Shown piece by piece: positions 22,401 through 34,628 of a DNA stretch of 64,000 nt (position 1 is its first letter; every line of letters starts with the position of its first letter). The notes under the pieces were generated by a model, which worked only from the letters and a program-made list of their open reading frames with translations, did no database searches and was not told the DNA's origin. Source of the stretch: Acheta domesticus (lineage: Eukaryota; Arthropoda; Insecta; Orthoptera; Gryllidae); NCBI GenBank assembly GCA_031308135.1, contig JAHLJT010000631.1, forward strand, positions 228,432,636-228,496,635, read 5' to 3'. The translations under genes were made by a program, and so were the position numbers.

Positions 22401-25400
22401 AAAAAATTGACGTTTTCCGGCACACAATTATAATTGTTTTTCTTCTTAAAAAGTTAGGACGAGCAAGGAAAACTTGATCTTAACGTGAAGTATAAGTTCG
22501 CATATTCTTGATTTCCCTGATGGTGAACTCCCAAACCGCATTGTACTAAAGCTTGCTGATCGTCTGGCCCTATGAGAAATACCTAAACAGAACTTCCATA
22601 GTATCAAGTCATGTAATGTGCATTAAATAGTGGGCTAATGCACTAAATACAGTTTCATGCCTAGTTAATAAGTTACAAAGAATATTAGAAACATGGATAC
22701 GAGATGACAACAAATAATTCTCCAATTCGCCTTTTGTCACACACGTACCTCAGCTGTCTTGTTACTTTAAATTCAATTCCTGGTTGCCCAGTATGTTTGT
22801 TAACCACCATAATTGGGAGTTTAGATTGCGAGGCACTGAAAAGTATTGTAATGATAATGATTTCAAATCAATAGCTTATTAATGACAACAGAGGCTCGCG
22901 AGGCTATGAATATTCAATTTCTATAAGAAAAGAGACGAGGTTTTTATACTTTCATGTTTACGTACTAACATCATATTTACTAAACGTCATACGGAGTGTT
23001 CGGGCCACAGTAAAGCAGAATAGTACATTTTATTTCATATGTCGCAAGGCAGAATAGTTGATCAGCAACCTCGCAGTAGGCGACCAGCCTGCAGCCTTTA
23101 GGCCGCTTGCAACGGACGAAGTTCCTAAGGTCCGTTCGCCTCTAACTTTACTCAGCATGTAAACAAACGCCCATGGTCGTCGCTTGTTCTCACTGGCTGC
23201 GGACACCACACTCCCCTTCAGGGCGTCGTGCGCTATAGGAGTTTGGTAGGAGAGTAGAGGAGGTTAGTAGAGTTAGAGTAAGCGTCTCTTTCACATGATT
23301 ATTTCCTGACTTTCTGGCATGAAAAAAAATACGGACAAAATGAAGAGAAGATGCAGATATTTATTGTAATATCTCCTACGTTAAGTTTATTTCTTCGCTA
23401 GGGGGTTGGTAACAAGGTTAAATACCTTTACTTTGCTCTGCCTCCAATAGCTGTTGAAATTAATTTGAATAACAATTTAAATATTTTCAAATTTAAAATT
23501 AAATTATAAAGAATCAAGCTGTGATTTTTATATCAATCTAGTGGCGAAGCTTCTTACGAATGTTCATGACACTTCAATTGTAGGAATAATTATTTATACG
23601 GTGTCAGTTCTTCCATGTGCGATGAACAATGCTTTGGACGAGATTTCATTGCTACCTTGCGAGAGCACATCGTAAATGTGACTATTGTGATATTTAAGCA
23701 AATTATATGCATGTTTTGCTGGTATTTTGGGCGTATTAAAGAAGCACTAGTGAAAATAAATATGTAATGACAGTTCTGGCGGCGACACGTGCTGGCATTT
23801 GAGTATGGTCATGTGCACGAATGGCGCAGCCAATCACCAAACTACAGGGCGGAAGGATACACTCAAATTTTGTTTAACATGCGAGTGAAGTTACAGCGAA
23901 CGGATCCTTAGATCTTGCTCGCCAATTCAAATAGCAATTGTTGATAGGCTATTCTCCATCCCTTCCCCTATGTGGTCAGGTGATTGGGTGTCACATGTGT
24001 CTATATTTACATATTTCATACATTTTTAGTCCATTAAATCTTTTTTTATTCATTACTTATGCCAAGTAATAATCGTCGTTTCCTATTTCAGAAGTATACC
24101 TTTCTTTGGCGGTTCTCACATGCGACCAATCTGTATAAAATGAGACCTCTAAGAAATAGAATTTCACGTAGACGTAATTCAAAAATGCAACCCGCATCAC
24201 ACGTACGGCATGGTCACGATACATTTAGAATAAATACCTCTTAAACAAAGCGTATTAGGGTCCTTAAAAACTAAAATCTTGAGGCCAAAGCCTCTGAGAA
24301 ATTCATCACACAAGTAACTATAGGGGATGAGATACTTTTGGACATTATATTACATTTTTGCTGGTCCGGCGCTTACCGATAGTATCCAATACCAACTATA
24401 TTACTCCGACGTTGGAGGCGTTCTTGGTTTGTGACGTCATGTTTAGAAGGCATAGATTTCTCCTTATTGTATGTGTGCTTTCTGTGTACAATAATTCAAG
24501 ATTATGCAAATAAACTTAAATGCTCTCGCAGCAACGATTAGAGAGTATTAAATAGTTGCCTTTATGAAGAATGCTTTTTATACTGCGAGCAAAACTCTGC
24601 CGACTTGAAAAGCTGGGAGTGGGGACAGCGATGTTGCCACTTACTCGGATGGCAGACACGTGTTCGTTCTTGGTCAGATCAGCTGTTGAGCATACACGTC
24701 AGCTTATTGTATTTTTGATAGAAATTGTAATAATGACACTAGTTTATTTGATGAAATTCTGTTACACAATTTTATTGGCAATCCCTTACACTATAATCCT
24801 GCCAAAGCAAGAAATAACGAAACATTTTTGTGCATAACACGCAGTAGTTGAAAGTAAGTACAGTGAGACGCATTTTAAGAAGGAAGATGCGTAGTATTTA
24901 ATATGAAAGATTTATGAGAGAGAGTATCTAAAAGCACGACATTGTTGGTTTGAATACATACCTATCACAAAAACGTTCACAATAAAAAAAATTGTAGGAC
25001 TTTTTGAAGTGAATGACTTTACCTGTTATTTACAAGGTTTTGAAGGAGGCATCCTACTAATGCATTGGCATCAAGATAAAAATTAGAAATGTGGTGGATG
25101 TAAATATACGTTGTGTCATAAGAATATCAGCCTTGAAGTATCACTACATTTGGGCACAAAGTAACTTTATAACATTCTACATAAAAGCTTTTCTTTGAAG
25201 AGCTCCAATCACTTATGCAAAACCATTGTTTGGAATTTATTTCAAAGAATTTTCTTTAATATATTTTTGAATGATCTTTGTTACCTTTGTGTTTTAGAAA
25301 TTCCAAACAAAACACTTTTCCATCATTATGAACAACCGCACACACGACGAGTAACCAAACAAGTAATGGCGCTCCTCTTGGCGCTCGGCGCTCTTCAATT

Positions 25401-26455
25401 TTCAGTTGCTTCGCGCTATTGCATTTCATTTGTTTCTTGGTAAACGTTGGCAACTCCTGTAGTGACTCATCATAATTCGAAGCCTCTGATTGGATAACGA
25501 AACCCCCCCTCATCCCTGTCAGCCTGGGTCCTGTCAAGTCGGCAGAATATCTATTCCAGTATAATGTGTGTAGTGCAACCGCTCGTCTGATCGAATGTAA
25601 GTACTGACGGTCTTTGCCTCTGCGAAATGTTTGTGATATAATCTACAGTACTCATGCACTTGGTATGGTTCATCACAAAACGCTCATGTTATTCTTATGC
25701 AAAATTTTTGTCCTTTGTATCGCTCACCCCTAAATTAGAGGAGTTTCAAAATTTTTAAGTCAATATACATTCATGGACCAGGCTATTCAAGAGGGAACTT
25801 TTGTAAACCATGAATTAGAAATGAAATTGATGAAAGCATAGGCCTATATTTCTTTCATAAAATTGTTTATTTTTTCTGGTGTGGTTGATTTTAAAGACGT
25901 AACGTAAATCATTCAATGGAAATAATTGTTGTAATTAAACCTTTTATTCGATCATTTCCTTGAAGGTGGTGGCAATTCCTTTGATAAAAGGTAATTCGCT
26001 GCAGTTCTTACACTGTGATGAAAAGTCACGAAAGGCCTATATTGTATACGAGACAACCGAGGCACCAGGAAGAATCGCCTCTACGAAACTGCCAGAATGT
26101 TCTGCGTGTCATCTAAAAGGTTAGGCACTGGCTCAACAAAATTTGCGACGGGCATTATCAGAGAGCTTAAAACTAAGTCAACTATGATTGAAAGAGAAGC
26201 TCTTTAATCTTGCGTGTTTTATGTCAAAAAGAAGAAAGAAACGTTATTGGCAATAATGTACGATTATATATAGTGCAGAGTGATGAACTGTTAGGATTGG
26301 GTTTCTGTTTTACCTGTGCCAATATTTCTTTATCAGCAGTGATTCAGTGAAATTTTCAAGTAAGGCGTGTTCAGTCCCGATATTGCATTGAAATTGCTGG
26401 GGTATAATCATTTCCCTAGAGCAGTAATTTCAACAAGTGTGAATTTATTTAATTT
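22400..26455. other. Unassigned DNA of block copy 1
   Basis: About 4 kb without a recognisable gene, RNA or known element. Short open stretches exist, but none keeps its frame in copy 2 with recognisable domain content. GC-richer pockets occur at 23,060-23,240 and 25,365-25,410. Confidence 0.4.
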
Positions 26456-26458
26456 TTA

Positions 26459-26925
26459 AAATTCCCGTCTTGGTTGATCCCGACATGGCTGTTCCCGTCT
26501 TGGTTGATCCCGACTTGGCGGTTCCCGTCTTGGCTGATCCCGACTTGGCGGTTCCCGTCTTGGCTGATCCCGACTTGGCGGTTCCCGTCTTGGCTGATCC
26601 CGACTTGGCGTTTCCCGTCCTTGGCTGATCCCGACTTGGCGTTCCCGTCTTGGCTGATCCCGACTTTGGCGTTCCGCGTCTTGGCTGATCCCGACTTGGC
26701 GGTTCCCGTCTTTGCTGATCCCGACTTGGCGGTTCCCGTCTTGGCTGATCCCGACTTGGCGGTTCCCGCTTGGCTGATCCCGACTTGGCGTTCCCGTCTT
26801 GGCTGATCCCGACTTGGCGGTTCCCGTCTTGGTTTGATCTCGACTTAGCGGGTACAGTTTTTGTTGATACCCGACGTGGCGGTTCCAGGTTTGTCTTGGC
26901 GGGTCCCATCTTGCCTGTTCCCGAC
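26459..26925. repeat. 30-bp minisatellite, copy 1 (about 16 units, noisy)
   Basis: Unit CCCGTCTTGGCTGATCCCGA plus CTTGGCGGTT. Single-base indels between units break the register repeatedly, unlike the near-perfect array at 44,757-45,500. The final units are diverged variants (TTGATCTCGACTTAGCGGGT). The long open frames across it on several strands come from the 30-bp period lacking stops and are not genes. Confidence 0.95.
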
Positions 26926-26934
26926 TTTGGCGAA

Positions 26935-27620
26935 GCTGAAGTCAAAAGATGAAAGTCGATAGCTGAAGTCGATAAAGTAAATGGCTAAAGTTGATTAAGT
27001 AGATGGATAATGTCGATAGCTAAAATTGATAAACTAAAGTCGATAGCAAAAATCGAAATCGAAATTCGATAGCTCAAGGTCGATATCTTAAAGTCGATAG
27101 CTAATGTCGTTAGATAAAGTCGATAACAAAAGTCGATAGCTAAGTTGATATCATAATTCGATATTTAAAGTCTATAATTAATGTCGATAGCTAATATGGA
27201 TATAGTAGGGAGTTTTGTACACTCGAATGTTAAGTACTATCGATCTTCTGCTCATGCGCAATTCAAGTTTTGCATCACTTTGGTAGCATTTGCGCATCGC
27301 AGAAGATCGATAGTAACGTAACGTTCGAGGTGGGAAAAAACCTCCTACTATCTTAAGTTGTTAACTTAGTTGGATAGCTCAAGTCGATATCTAAAGTCGA
27401 TAATTGAAGTCCACAGCTAAAGTCGATTGTAAAAGTCGATAAAAGTCGACTTTTACATTAGCTATTCGTTTGAAGCTGTTTGCAAGCCATTAGCTATCGT
27501 TGAAGCTATCCTTTAGCTATAGTTGAAGTCGATAGCTAAATTCGATTGTAAAAGTCGATAGCTAAAGTCGGTAAATAAAGTCAATAGATTAAGTCAGTAG
27601 CTAGATTTTGATAGCTAGTC
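26935..27620. repeat. Degenerate GTCGATAGCTAA-type satellite, copy 1
   Basis: Dozens of loosely spaced AAGTCGATAGCTAA-like motifs at about 12-20 bp spacing, in both orientations near 27,450-27,530. Counterpart at 45,505-46,195. No coding content. Confidence 0.85.
27205..27348. mobile_element. Palindromic MITE with TA target duplication, copy 1
   Basis: GTAGGGAGTTTT..CTATCGATCTTCTG on the left pairs with CAGAAGATCGATAGTA..AAACC(T)CCTAC on the right. It is flanked by TA on both sides (27,203-27,204 and 27,349-27,350) and interrupts the GTCGATAGC satellite. Tc1/mariner-type MITEs have this size and TA duplication. No transposase is inside. Confidence 0.75.
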
Positions 27621-28735
27621 GATAGCTAGGGATTTGTTGGAAAAATGAATCTAAATATTTACGCCAAAAGAATCACACAACCCTAGGAAGCGTTATTAAA
27701 ATCTAATTAGTTAAATAATTCCTAAACGATGCTTTCTTTGGCATTAAGATTTTTGAATCCGAAGTCCACAAAGAAAGTTTCCTGGCGCCGAAAACTGTAG
27801 AAAACGAGAGCTTCTAGAACATATTTTGCTTGTCCGGGCGCTTTTCGATACTACCCCACATGTTCATAGAGCCGTTCAGAAATCTATAAAGTGTATGTGC
27901 AATTAATGTGATAACTTGATATTCTAGGCGATTAAAATTGCACTTGTGTACCTATTCAGTTCAATAAAAGAGTTAAATAATACTCCAAAGTATAGGGTTA
28001 TGCTGCCCGATCCTGCATTTTCGCATGGACAATTTTAAGTAGATTTCTGGAGAGTAAAAAAGCTTTTGTAATATTTTTGTGACTATCAAGGAAAGAGAAA
28101 TGCTGTCAAGGAAGATCGTATAATTACTTTAAATGGTTTTAAGTGGAAGTGTGAATTGTTCCAAGAACATGTCTGCGGCGTAATACTGAATAAATCTTAT
28201 TCAAAATTTGTTTCAATCATCAATTTCGTTGTTTTTACTTTTATTTTAAATTCTGTAGTACATTGAAATTTACCTTTTTTAAGCAAATAATAACACGTTT
28301 CGTTTAACAATTTTCCCTCTTACTATGGAAAAGGGAAAGATAGGGAATTTAAACATGCGAGAGTTCTCGCCCGGGGAAGGCTAGTTGAACCATGTGTGTG
28401 ATCGCGTAAGTTGTAACGCAATCTTTCGTCCGCGGAAATAGATGTAAAGAAATTCGTGTTCCACAAAGTTCCAGTAACTGTGTATTCTAATTGTAATGTA
28501 GTCATGAAACAATTGTATATTATATACCTGAACCTGTAAACTGTTTAATGTGGACAGAATAAATGTTTTATGCGAAATACGTATCCTCATCATATGAACA
28601 ACAGCGGAGAGTCTTGAACCTGCACTCCGTCAACACCGCCCAACTTAGCTATCTTAAGGCTTCAGACTGTTTGTTCAATAACCAAAAATTCATATATTCC
28701 ACTTCTCCTCAAAAGTACATAACGGTCTTAACAGT
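27620..28735. other. Unassigned DNA of block copy 1
   Basis: No gene or element recognised. A/T-rich. Confidence 0.4.
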
Positions 28736-29400
28736 AGTTCTAGAAAGGCGCCAAAAAGTTTATTTTTTCAATTTTCGAAGCATCAGGGATTTCAAAGAAA
28801 ATGAGACCTGTACCATTCTCTTTAGCGTTCTTTACTCTAAGGTCAACATGTAATAAAAAAAAATATGCTTTTAAGAAAAAAATGGTTTATGTTTGACGCA
28901 AAATTACACAAAAAGTACTCTCCATTTTTTAAAAATTGAACATGTTATTTAAAGAGCTGTTTTTCATAAACATATTTCCATTAACAAAAATGTTTATCTT
29001 CATAATTGCAGTTGTGGGAAGACACCGAAAAACATTTGAATTTTTGCAGTTTTTAAAAATTTGATAATTCAACGAATGTAATATCTGCAACAATTATCGT
29101 CCAGCGCCCTACACATCATCTGAGGTCAAAATTTAATCAAAAAAAATTTGTGCCGTTTTTTGAGAGAAAAGTACGTCAAATTCTCGAAAAAATTGTGCAC
29201 CTTATTTCAAAATTCTACCTTTAGCAACACATTTTCTTAAAAAAAAGTTCAAACTTTTTAGAGGTCCTTCCTATAACGACTATTATATTCAGAGATTTTT
29301 TCTTTTAAAGAAATATGTTTCGTAAAGATAGGTTTTGAAATAAGGTCATGTACAATTTTTCAAAAATTTGAGTTTTACAAAAGATAGATGTCTGAGATGT
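28735..29400 (-). repeat. Interspersed non-coding repeat family, copy c
   Basis: On the minus strand it aligns with 53,270-53,600: both have a GAATTxTCxAAxxTTxxAAA stretch, then a 'TCGGxGTCTTCC.CAACT' block and TTTTTAAA-rich stretches. Diverged. Counterpart at 47,290-47,900. Confidence 0.5.
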
Positions 29401-29861
29401 GTTAATTCGGAGAGAAATTGCGAAAAGAGAAAAGTGTAATTTATATTTAATACATTACTCAGATGACTTAGTAACGAGCCTCCAATAAAGTTAAAGTAAT
29501 TCAATACTTCTCCATTCTACCAGATCCGAACATCTTACCTCGAGCTTGCAGAAAAGCAGACACCTCTCTCAGTGTCAACAGTTTTCAAATTTGGAGGCAG
29601 CAGTCAAAAGGTTGTCCGTTCCAAATGCAATCTTTCAGCAGTTTTTCACATGGCCATTTCACCTGATACAAAGATAATCGACATTAAACTGAATGTACAA
29701 AAGAACGCTAATTACTCTCTTTTTCATTATAATTTACAAAGACATTGGGAGAGGAAACTTTTAACAGTGAAACACTCTCATAAACATGAACACTCATTCA
29801 CCCGATCTGCATATATTTCACAAAGACAGTTTTTCACAGGTACAACATATTCTAGCACTCG

Positions 29862-30160
29862 TGAGTAGCTCATTGGTTAACGTGCTCGCTGTCCATGACG
29901 AGACCCCGGGTTAGTTTCCCGGTCGGGCAAGATTATAGTGTGTGCGTTTTCCTCTCGCAGTGTAGTATCTGTATCTGTAGCTCCTCGCAGTGGAGTATCT
30001 GTTGCTGTGTGACGATGAGAAAACAAGAACAAGGCGCAACGTGGGTATGTCTTCGTGTTAACCACACGTGTCCTTTAACACATGGCCACGAGGCGGGGTC
30101 GTTGCTGGTAGGGCCCCAGGCCAGTAACGGTCTGTCGTGCCAAGTACAAACTCTAAATTG
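29862..30160 (+). mobile_element. tRNA-derived SINE, family 1, in block copy 1
   Basis: Head AGTAGCTCATTGGTTAACGT (box A region) and GGGTTAGTTTCCCGG (box B region, one base off the consensus GGTTCGA), followed by GTGTGCGTTTTCCT and a GTGTTAACCACACGTG part. Same order of blocks as the SINE at 1,362. Counterpart at 48,376-48,670. Confidence 0.7.
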
Positions 30161-30169
30161 ACATACTCT

Positions 30170-30935
30170 AAAATATGTTCTATCCTGGCGGCAAGTACAT
30201 CCAAAAGTTAAAATGTCAGTGCAAATAAATCAATTTTACATGCACTGCCTCTCAAGGAAAACAAATTTATGTACAATTCTTGAGGTTAATTTTTGAAATG
30301 TTTCAATGTTCATTATGTTTGAAGAAACTTTCTCTGCAATGTTCCTACTGAATATACTAATTTGCGAAACTGAATAATCCATGTCTCTAAATTTTGCGAG
30401 AACTAAAGCGCATAATCGGGAAAATACAATACCCTTTCTAACAGATTACACAATATTGTTGGGCAGTTAGAATCCTTAAAAATAAAAGGGCTATTCCATC
30501 GTTACGACGGGCGTGACTCGTACATGGATACAAATAAATAAAAAGTCTGGGAAATACATGTAAATTAATTTATTTACATAAGACTTTTACACTTTTCTAT
30601 TATAACTTACAATAGGAATACAACAAAAGCAAAAACATCATCACTTTTCATTCAAAGTAACTACAAAATAACGGAAGTAAATGCATTACCTCGCGTTACG
30701 GTCGTGACAGCAAGTAGCCTTCAATTATCATCTTGTTGCAGAAACTAAAAATTCTCATCTCTACACAATATTTGTGGAGCAATAATTTTTTCAGTGAAAA
30801 TAGTAGATATTAATGATTAATTAATTATAATTACATGACCTTAATATTTTAAAAAAATTCCACAAAAATAGCTTTATGATAGTGACGTTACGGTTGTATC
30901 AAGTCCGATTTGTGAACTTCAATCTTAGATTGTAT
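30170..30935. other. Unassigned A/T-rich DNA
   Basis: No recognisable feature. Confidence 0.4.
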
Positions 30936-30952
30936 AAATGCAAGTTAAAATG

Positions 30953-31184
30953 ATCTTGGATGTCCGGGTGACGCCGCGTCGCTGGCTGAGTTGCCGACGC
31001 TTCGATCGCCAAGTCGCCATCTTCCTCAGGGCTGTATGCGTCAGGCTGTACGAATCAGGTTGATTGCACAAACAGCCCTGAGGAAGATCGCGACTTGACG
31101 ATAGAAACGTCAGCAACTAAGCCTGCGATGCGGCGTCACCCGGACAGCCAAGATCATGAATTTGGCTGCGGAAGCCTACATCAC
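30953..31184. mobile_element. Inverted-dimer retroelement end with 13-bp target duplication, copy 1
   Basis: Flanked by GCAAGTTAAAATG at 30,940-30,952 and 31,185-31,197. The two halves are inverted: TCTTGGATGTCCGGGTGACG..CTTCCTCAGGGCTGT against ACAGCCCTGAGGAAG..CGTCACCCGGACAGCCAAGA. The right half extends further (ATGAATTTGGCTGCGGAAGC). Each arm contains CTGAGGA followed by a GAAA/GAAG, the spacing of a hammerhead-ribozyme core, as found at the ends of Penelope-like elements. Assignment to that group is inference. Counterpart at 49,456-49,687. Confidence 0.65.
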
Positions 31185-31539
31185 GCAAGTTAAAATGTTC
31201 AGAAAATAAATAATACTAGTACTGGTGTGTCACCACCTTACCCGCCTACCATCAGGGTCAGGCGACTGACTTCGCATGACCTTGTTTGCCTTGTGCTAGT
31301 CCTTTCGCACTACGCACTCTAGGGTTTTGGGTTCGTATATCTAATCCAAATAGAAGAAATATCAAGTACACTTCGAGTAATTGAGAGCTTCTATTTAACT
31401 ATTTAAGGCCTTGTTACAATTTCTATTAATTGCTATTCTAGTTTTAACTAGATATCATAAAAAATTTAAGCAATTATACCATCTTTGACATAGAATACAA
31501 GTAACACACAATATTACCCTGAAAAATAAACACATACAA

Positions 31540-34500
31540 GCTAAAGAAAAAGTTTAAATATTGAGGAAAAAAAAGTTCTAGTCCGTGAGGGACGAGTGTG
31601 GCGCCTGTGACGCGAGTGCATCGCCGGTACTGCTGCTGCTGCTGCTGCCGTTGGTGCGGTGAGGGCGGGGGGCACAGATCTTGTCAACAGTCTCTCTGTA
31701 CTCGCGCGGGGCGAGGTAGGGCCTGGTTGTGTGGGCGAAGTAGCACGCCGCGCTCCCGGTGATGGCTTCAGCTATGATACGCTGTCTTAGTTTTTTCAGC
31801 TGATAGCCATTCGAGACCTTTAGGAGCGCAGCGTCCGCTTCCGGGGTACCATTCGCCCAGGGCACCCACCACCAGCGGTATCATTTCGGCGGAGGCGTAG
31901 CCGGCGCTGAGGAGAGCTGCGCGGGAGGCACTGTACTTACTCTTCTTTTCCTCGTATCTCTCCTGCAGCTTACCGGCGCGCGCCGCCACTACCGTTGCAT
32001 CTACGATGATGGAGTGTAGCCCCCGCGCGAGAACGAGATCCGGGCGCTCACTATCCACCACTACCTGGTTTTCCTTAAGGACCTTCCATCCGCTCGCCAC
32101 TGCGGCCTCTTTGTAATGCTCGCAGATGTTGTTGTGGCGAGCGTGCCACAGTGCCGAATTGAATCGGCACTCGTTGGTCACATGTCCTATGGTTTCGAAC
32201 GCGGCTGTGCCGTCTGGGCGGGTGCAGCCCTTCCGGCAAGCCTTGTTCTTATTACCAGGGCAGTGGTTTAAGGCGGAGAGCGGAGTTGAGGCGGGCCGGG
32301 AAGAGAAACTTGTACACAGGTATTCTCATGTGCTCCCCGGTCCGCGTGAAGAAGCCTGACTCCTTGCCCACCCCCGCCAGAGCGCCCGCGTAGATCCCTT
32401 GGGCCTTTTGGGACTGCCATCGCCGCGAGTGCGCCTTCTGAAATAAATCTCGTAGACGCCTCACCTATGACGACCTCCCGAGGGCCCGATGGTGACCACC
32501 TCCGCACTGTTGTCCTCCATGCGTGCCTGGTAGTTGTCAGGGTCCCGGGTGTCCGGCGGCTGCTCCTGCTGGGCGCCCGTGTCCGGTCGTGGAGGGCCCG
32601 ATCTCTGCTCCGGGGTGTCCCTTCTAGCCGCTGGCACAACTGAGGGTGGAGGCGCCAGGGGCGACGCCGGGGCCACGTGGCTCGTCGCTACGCGCGGAAG
32701 CTGGCTGCGTAGGACGAAGCTCTCAGGCCGTTGGTTCGGTTAATTGTGGCCAGTACTGGGATGCCGTCGGCGTCGACTCGCTGAGTGGCGGCCAGCTCTA
32801 CACTGTGTAAGTCCTGACTACCACTCTCGGCGTCGGCGTTTGGAGCGGCGTCCTGTGGCTGCATCTGGGCGGCGGTCCAATCGGCCCGCGCGCCGTCCTG
32901 CACGGCCGGTGGTGGTGGCGCGGCGGCGCCTACTCCTCCGCTCTGCCCGTTCGACGTCAGCTCCGTTGGCGTTGCCCCCGGCGGCTACTGGGGTGTCATC
33001 CTCGGTGGCACTGGGGTCGCGGCCTTCGCCGCCCATGGCCTCTGCATCGGCGGGCGCTGGCTCCAGCCGGGTGACCAGGATAGTCCCGTGGGAGGCAGTA
33101 AGAGGAGGGGAGGGTGAGGGAGGGGACGAGGGTGCCGTTGTTCTCTCCTATCTCCCAGTGTACTCCCACTCTGCCCGTGGCGTTACGCGCGCGCGACCAA
33201 ACAGTCTCTAGGCCGTATCTGCGGGGGAAGGGGCGGTTGTTGAGGTAATCCGCATTCACGTTGGGAGCAGGTTGTGATCTGGCACAGTGACTTGCTTCCG
33301 CGGCGAGGTCTTCCATGGCTGGCATTTCTGAGGCTAATGTCTGGGCTCGTTAAAATTTTGAAGGCAGAATCTATCGCCCAAAAATCGGCCTCCTCTCTCA
33401 CCTTCGTGAGGCCGATCGCCCCCGTCCCTCGCGGTGTCCGTAGAGAAAGGAGGAGGAAGCGCGCTCTGGGAGGGAGAGGATGTCTTTCACATGCGCTCGC
33501 AGGGCGCTGTCCATTGTGAGCAGCTGCTTCCTCGTGTATCTTCCCATTCGGAGGGGGAAGGTGAGCGCTGGCAAGACGAACTGAGTCAGGGCGTCGATCT
33601 TTTGCCAGTCATAGAGCCCCGACTCAGCTATCTTACCAGCAATGCTTTCTTGTTCAAAAAGCCCCTTCCAGTCCTTCACCAGGGAGAAGCCTACTGGCCG
33701 TCCCAGATAGTCTGTGCGATCATTCGCGCCAAGAGCTCGTAATAAATGCCCATCTATCTTGATGCCTACAACCGCATGTCTTCTTCGGTGAACGGCGAGG
33801 GTGACACATTTGTGGGGGTTAACTTTCACGTCTGTCATACTTAGGGCCCGTTGCGTCGCGTCCGCCATTGCCTGTAGCTCCTGTTCTCCGCTCGCGATTA
33901 GGGCGAGGTCATCCGCATAGGCTAAGACTTTCGCGTGCCCGGTCGCGGCCTGCTCCGCGGCTCGCACGGTCGCATCGATGACGATGTTGAAGAGGGTCCC
34001 GCTAAGTGGGCACCCTGCCGGATCCCGCGCGTGATGGGGATTTCACCAGTCGGGCCGCGGGATGTGAGCACCCTTGTCGTGTTGTTGTTATATACGTCGG
34101 TCACAATATAGGTGAATGCTTCCCCAGCCCCGATCGCAAGAAGGGCAATCCTGCAGCGCTCTATGAGGCATAGACCCAAACGCGTTTTGTAGGTCGAGAA
34201 GTGCTAGAGCCATGTCCTCTTTACCGGCTCTGGCCCGCTCGATATGGCGTAGGCGTGTAGTTGTGGCTCCAGCACGCCATCGAAGGGGCGGAACCTTTTT
34301 GGGCCTTTGACAGGGCTCCGTTCTCTTCGACCCACTTGTTTAAGCGTTGTGCCCACAGCCCTGTATATAATTTACAAAGTGTGGGTCCGAGGGCAATCGG
34401 GCGCCAGTTTCTTAATGTTGTCTAGCTCGCCTTTCTTATTATCAGGACGGTCTGCGACCGCCGCCAGGCTGCGGGATTCGTCCTGCCTTCCGTATTAAGT

Positions 34501-34628
34501 TCATTAGAGCTGTGGTTAACTTCGCCTCTTGGTCCGTTGTCCTAATATGTTTGTAGGTTAAGCGGTCTTCCCCGGGGCGGTATTCTCGGCGTTCATGAGT
34601 CGCCGCTGTACTTCACGCCGAGAATTCG
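31540..34628 (-). mobile_element. R2-superfamily LINE (restriction-like endonuclease type), cut by gap
   Basis: Minus-strand element whose 3' end lies at the right edge of block copy 1 and whose 5' part runs into the 1000-N gap. It contains a reverse transcriptase and a C-terminal CCHC/PD-(D/E)XK endonuclease. The 3' UTR is only about 40 bp. The corresponding position in block copy 2 (after 50,042) lacks it. Confidence 0.82.
31578..34628 (-). pseudogene. R2-type reverse transcriptase / restriction-like endonuclease, partial
   Basis: Reverse transcriptase pieces on the minus strand: LQNAFGSMPHRAL (about 34,170), IPITRGIRQG (about 34,030), VLAYADDLALIA with the catalytic YADD (about 33,920), VNPHKCVTL, TDYLGRPVGF, YDWQKIDALTQFVLPALTF and LPERASSSFLYG. 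A long linker is followed by a C-terminal zinc-finger-like CTRPDGTAAFETIGHVTNEC and ARHNNICEHY (about 32,220-32,120). The nuclease signature is RPDLVLARGLHSIIVDATVV followed by YEEKKSKYS (about 32,050-31,950), matching PD...D...K..KY of R2-clade LINEs. Frame breaks occur near 34,010, 33,400 and 31,830. It nicks a specific site and copies its RNA there. R2 proper sits in 28S rDNA, but no rDNA is seen here. Confidence 0.82.

Larger units (their letters stand above)
19651..31539 (+). repeat. 12 kb block, copy 1 (direct repeat of 37,959-50,042)
   Basis: From ACTAATTAAATGTTTTAAG to CACATACAA the sequence matches 37,959-50,042 throughout, in the same order and orientation. Differences are mostly single-base insertions or deletions, few substitutions, and a shorter 30-bp minisatellite in this copy. 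Both edges coincide with different flanks: GC-rich host DNA on the left and an R2-type LINE on the right here, against virus-like DNA on the left and host DNA on the right in copy 2. Confidence 0.93.

Noticed and set aside
23760..24840. Possible host coding exons in the unassigned part of the 12 kb blocks
   Set aside because: Short frames with hydrophobic stretches exist, but they are not kept between the two copies and show no domain.
30953..31184. Complete, active hammerhead ribozyme
   Set aside because: Core-like CTGAGGA and GAAA are present, but no stem III partner with a cleavage triplet was found and arms carry mismatches.
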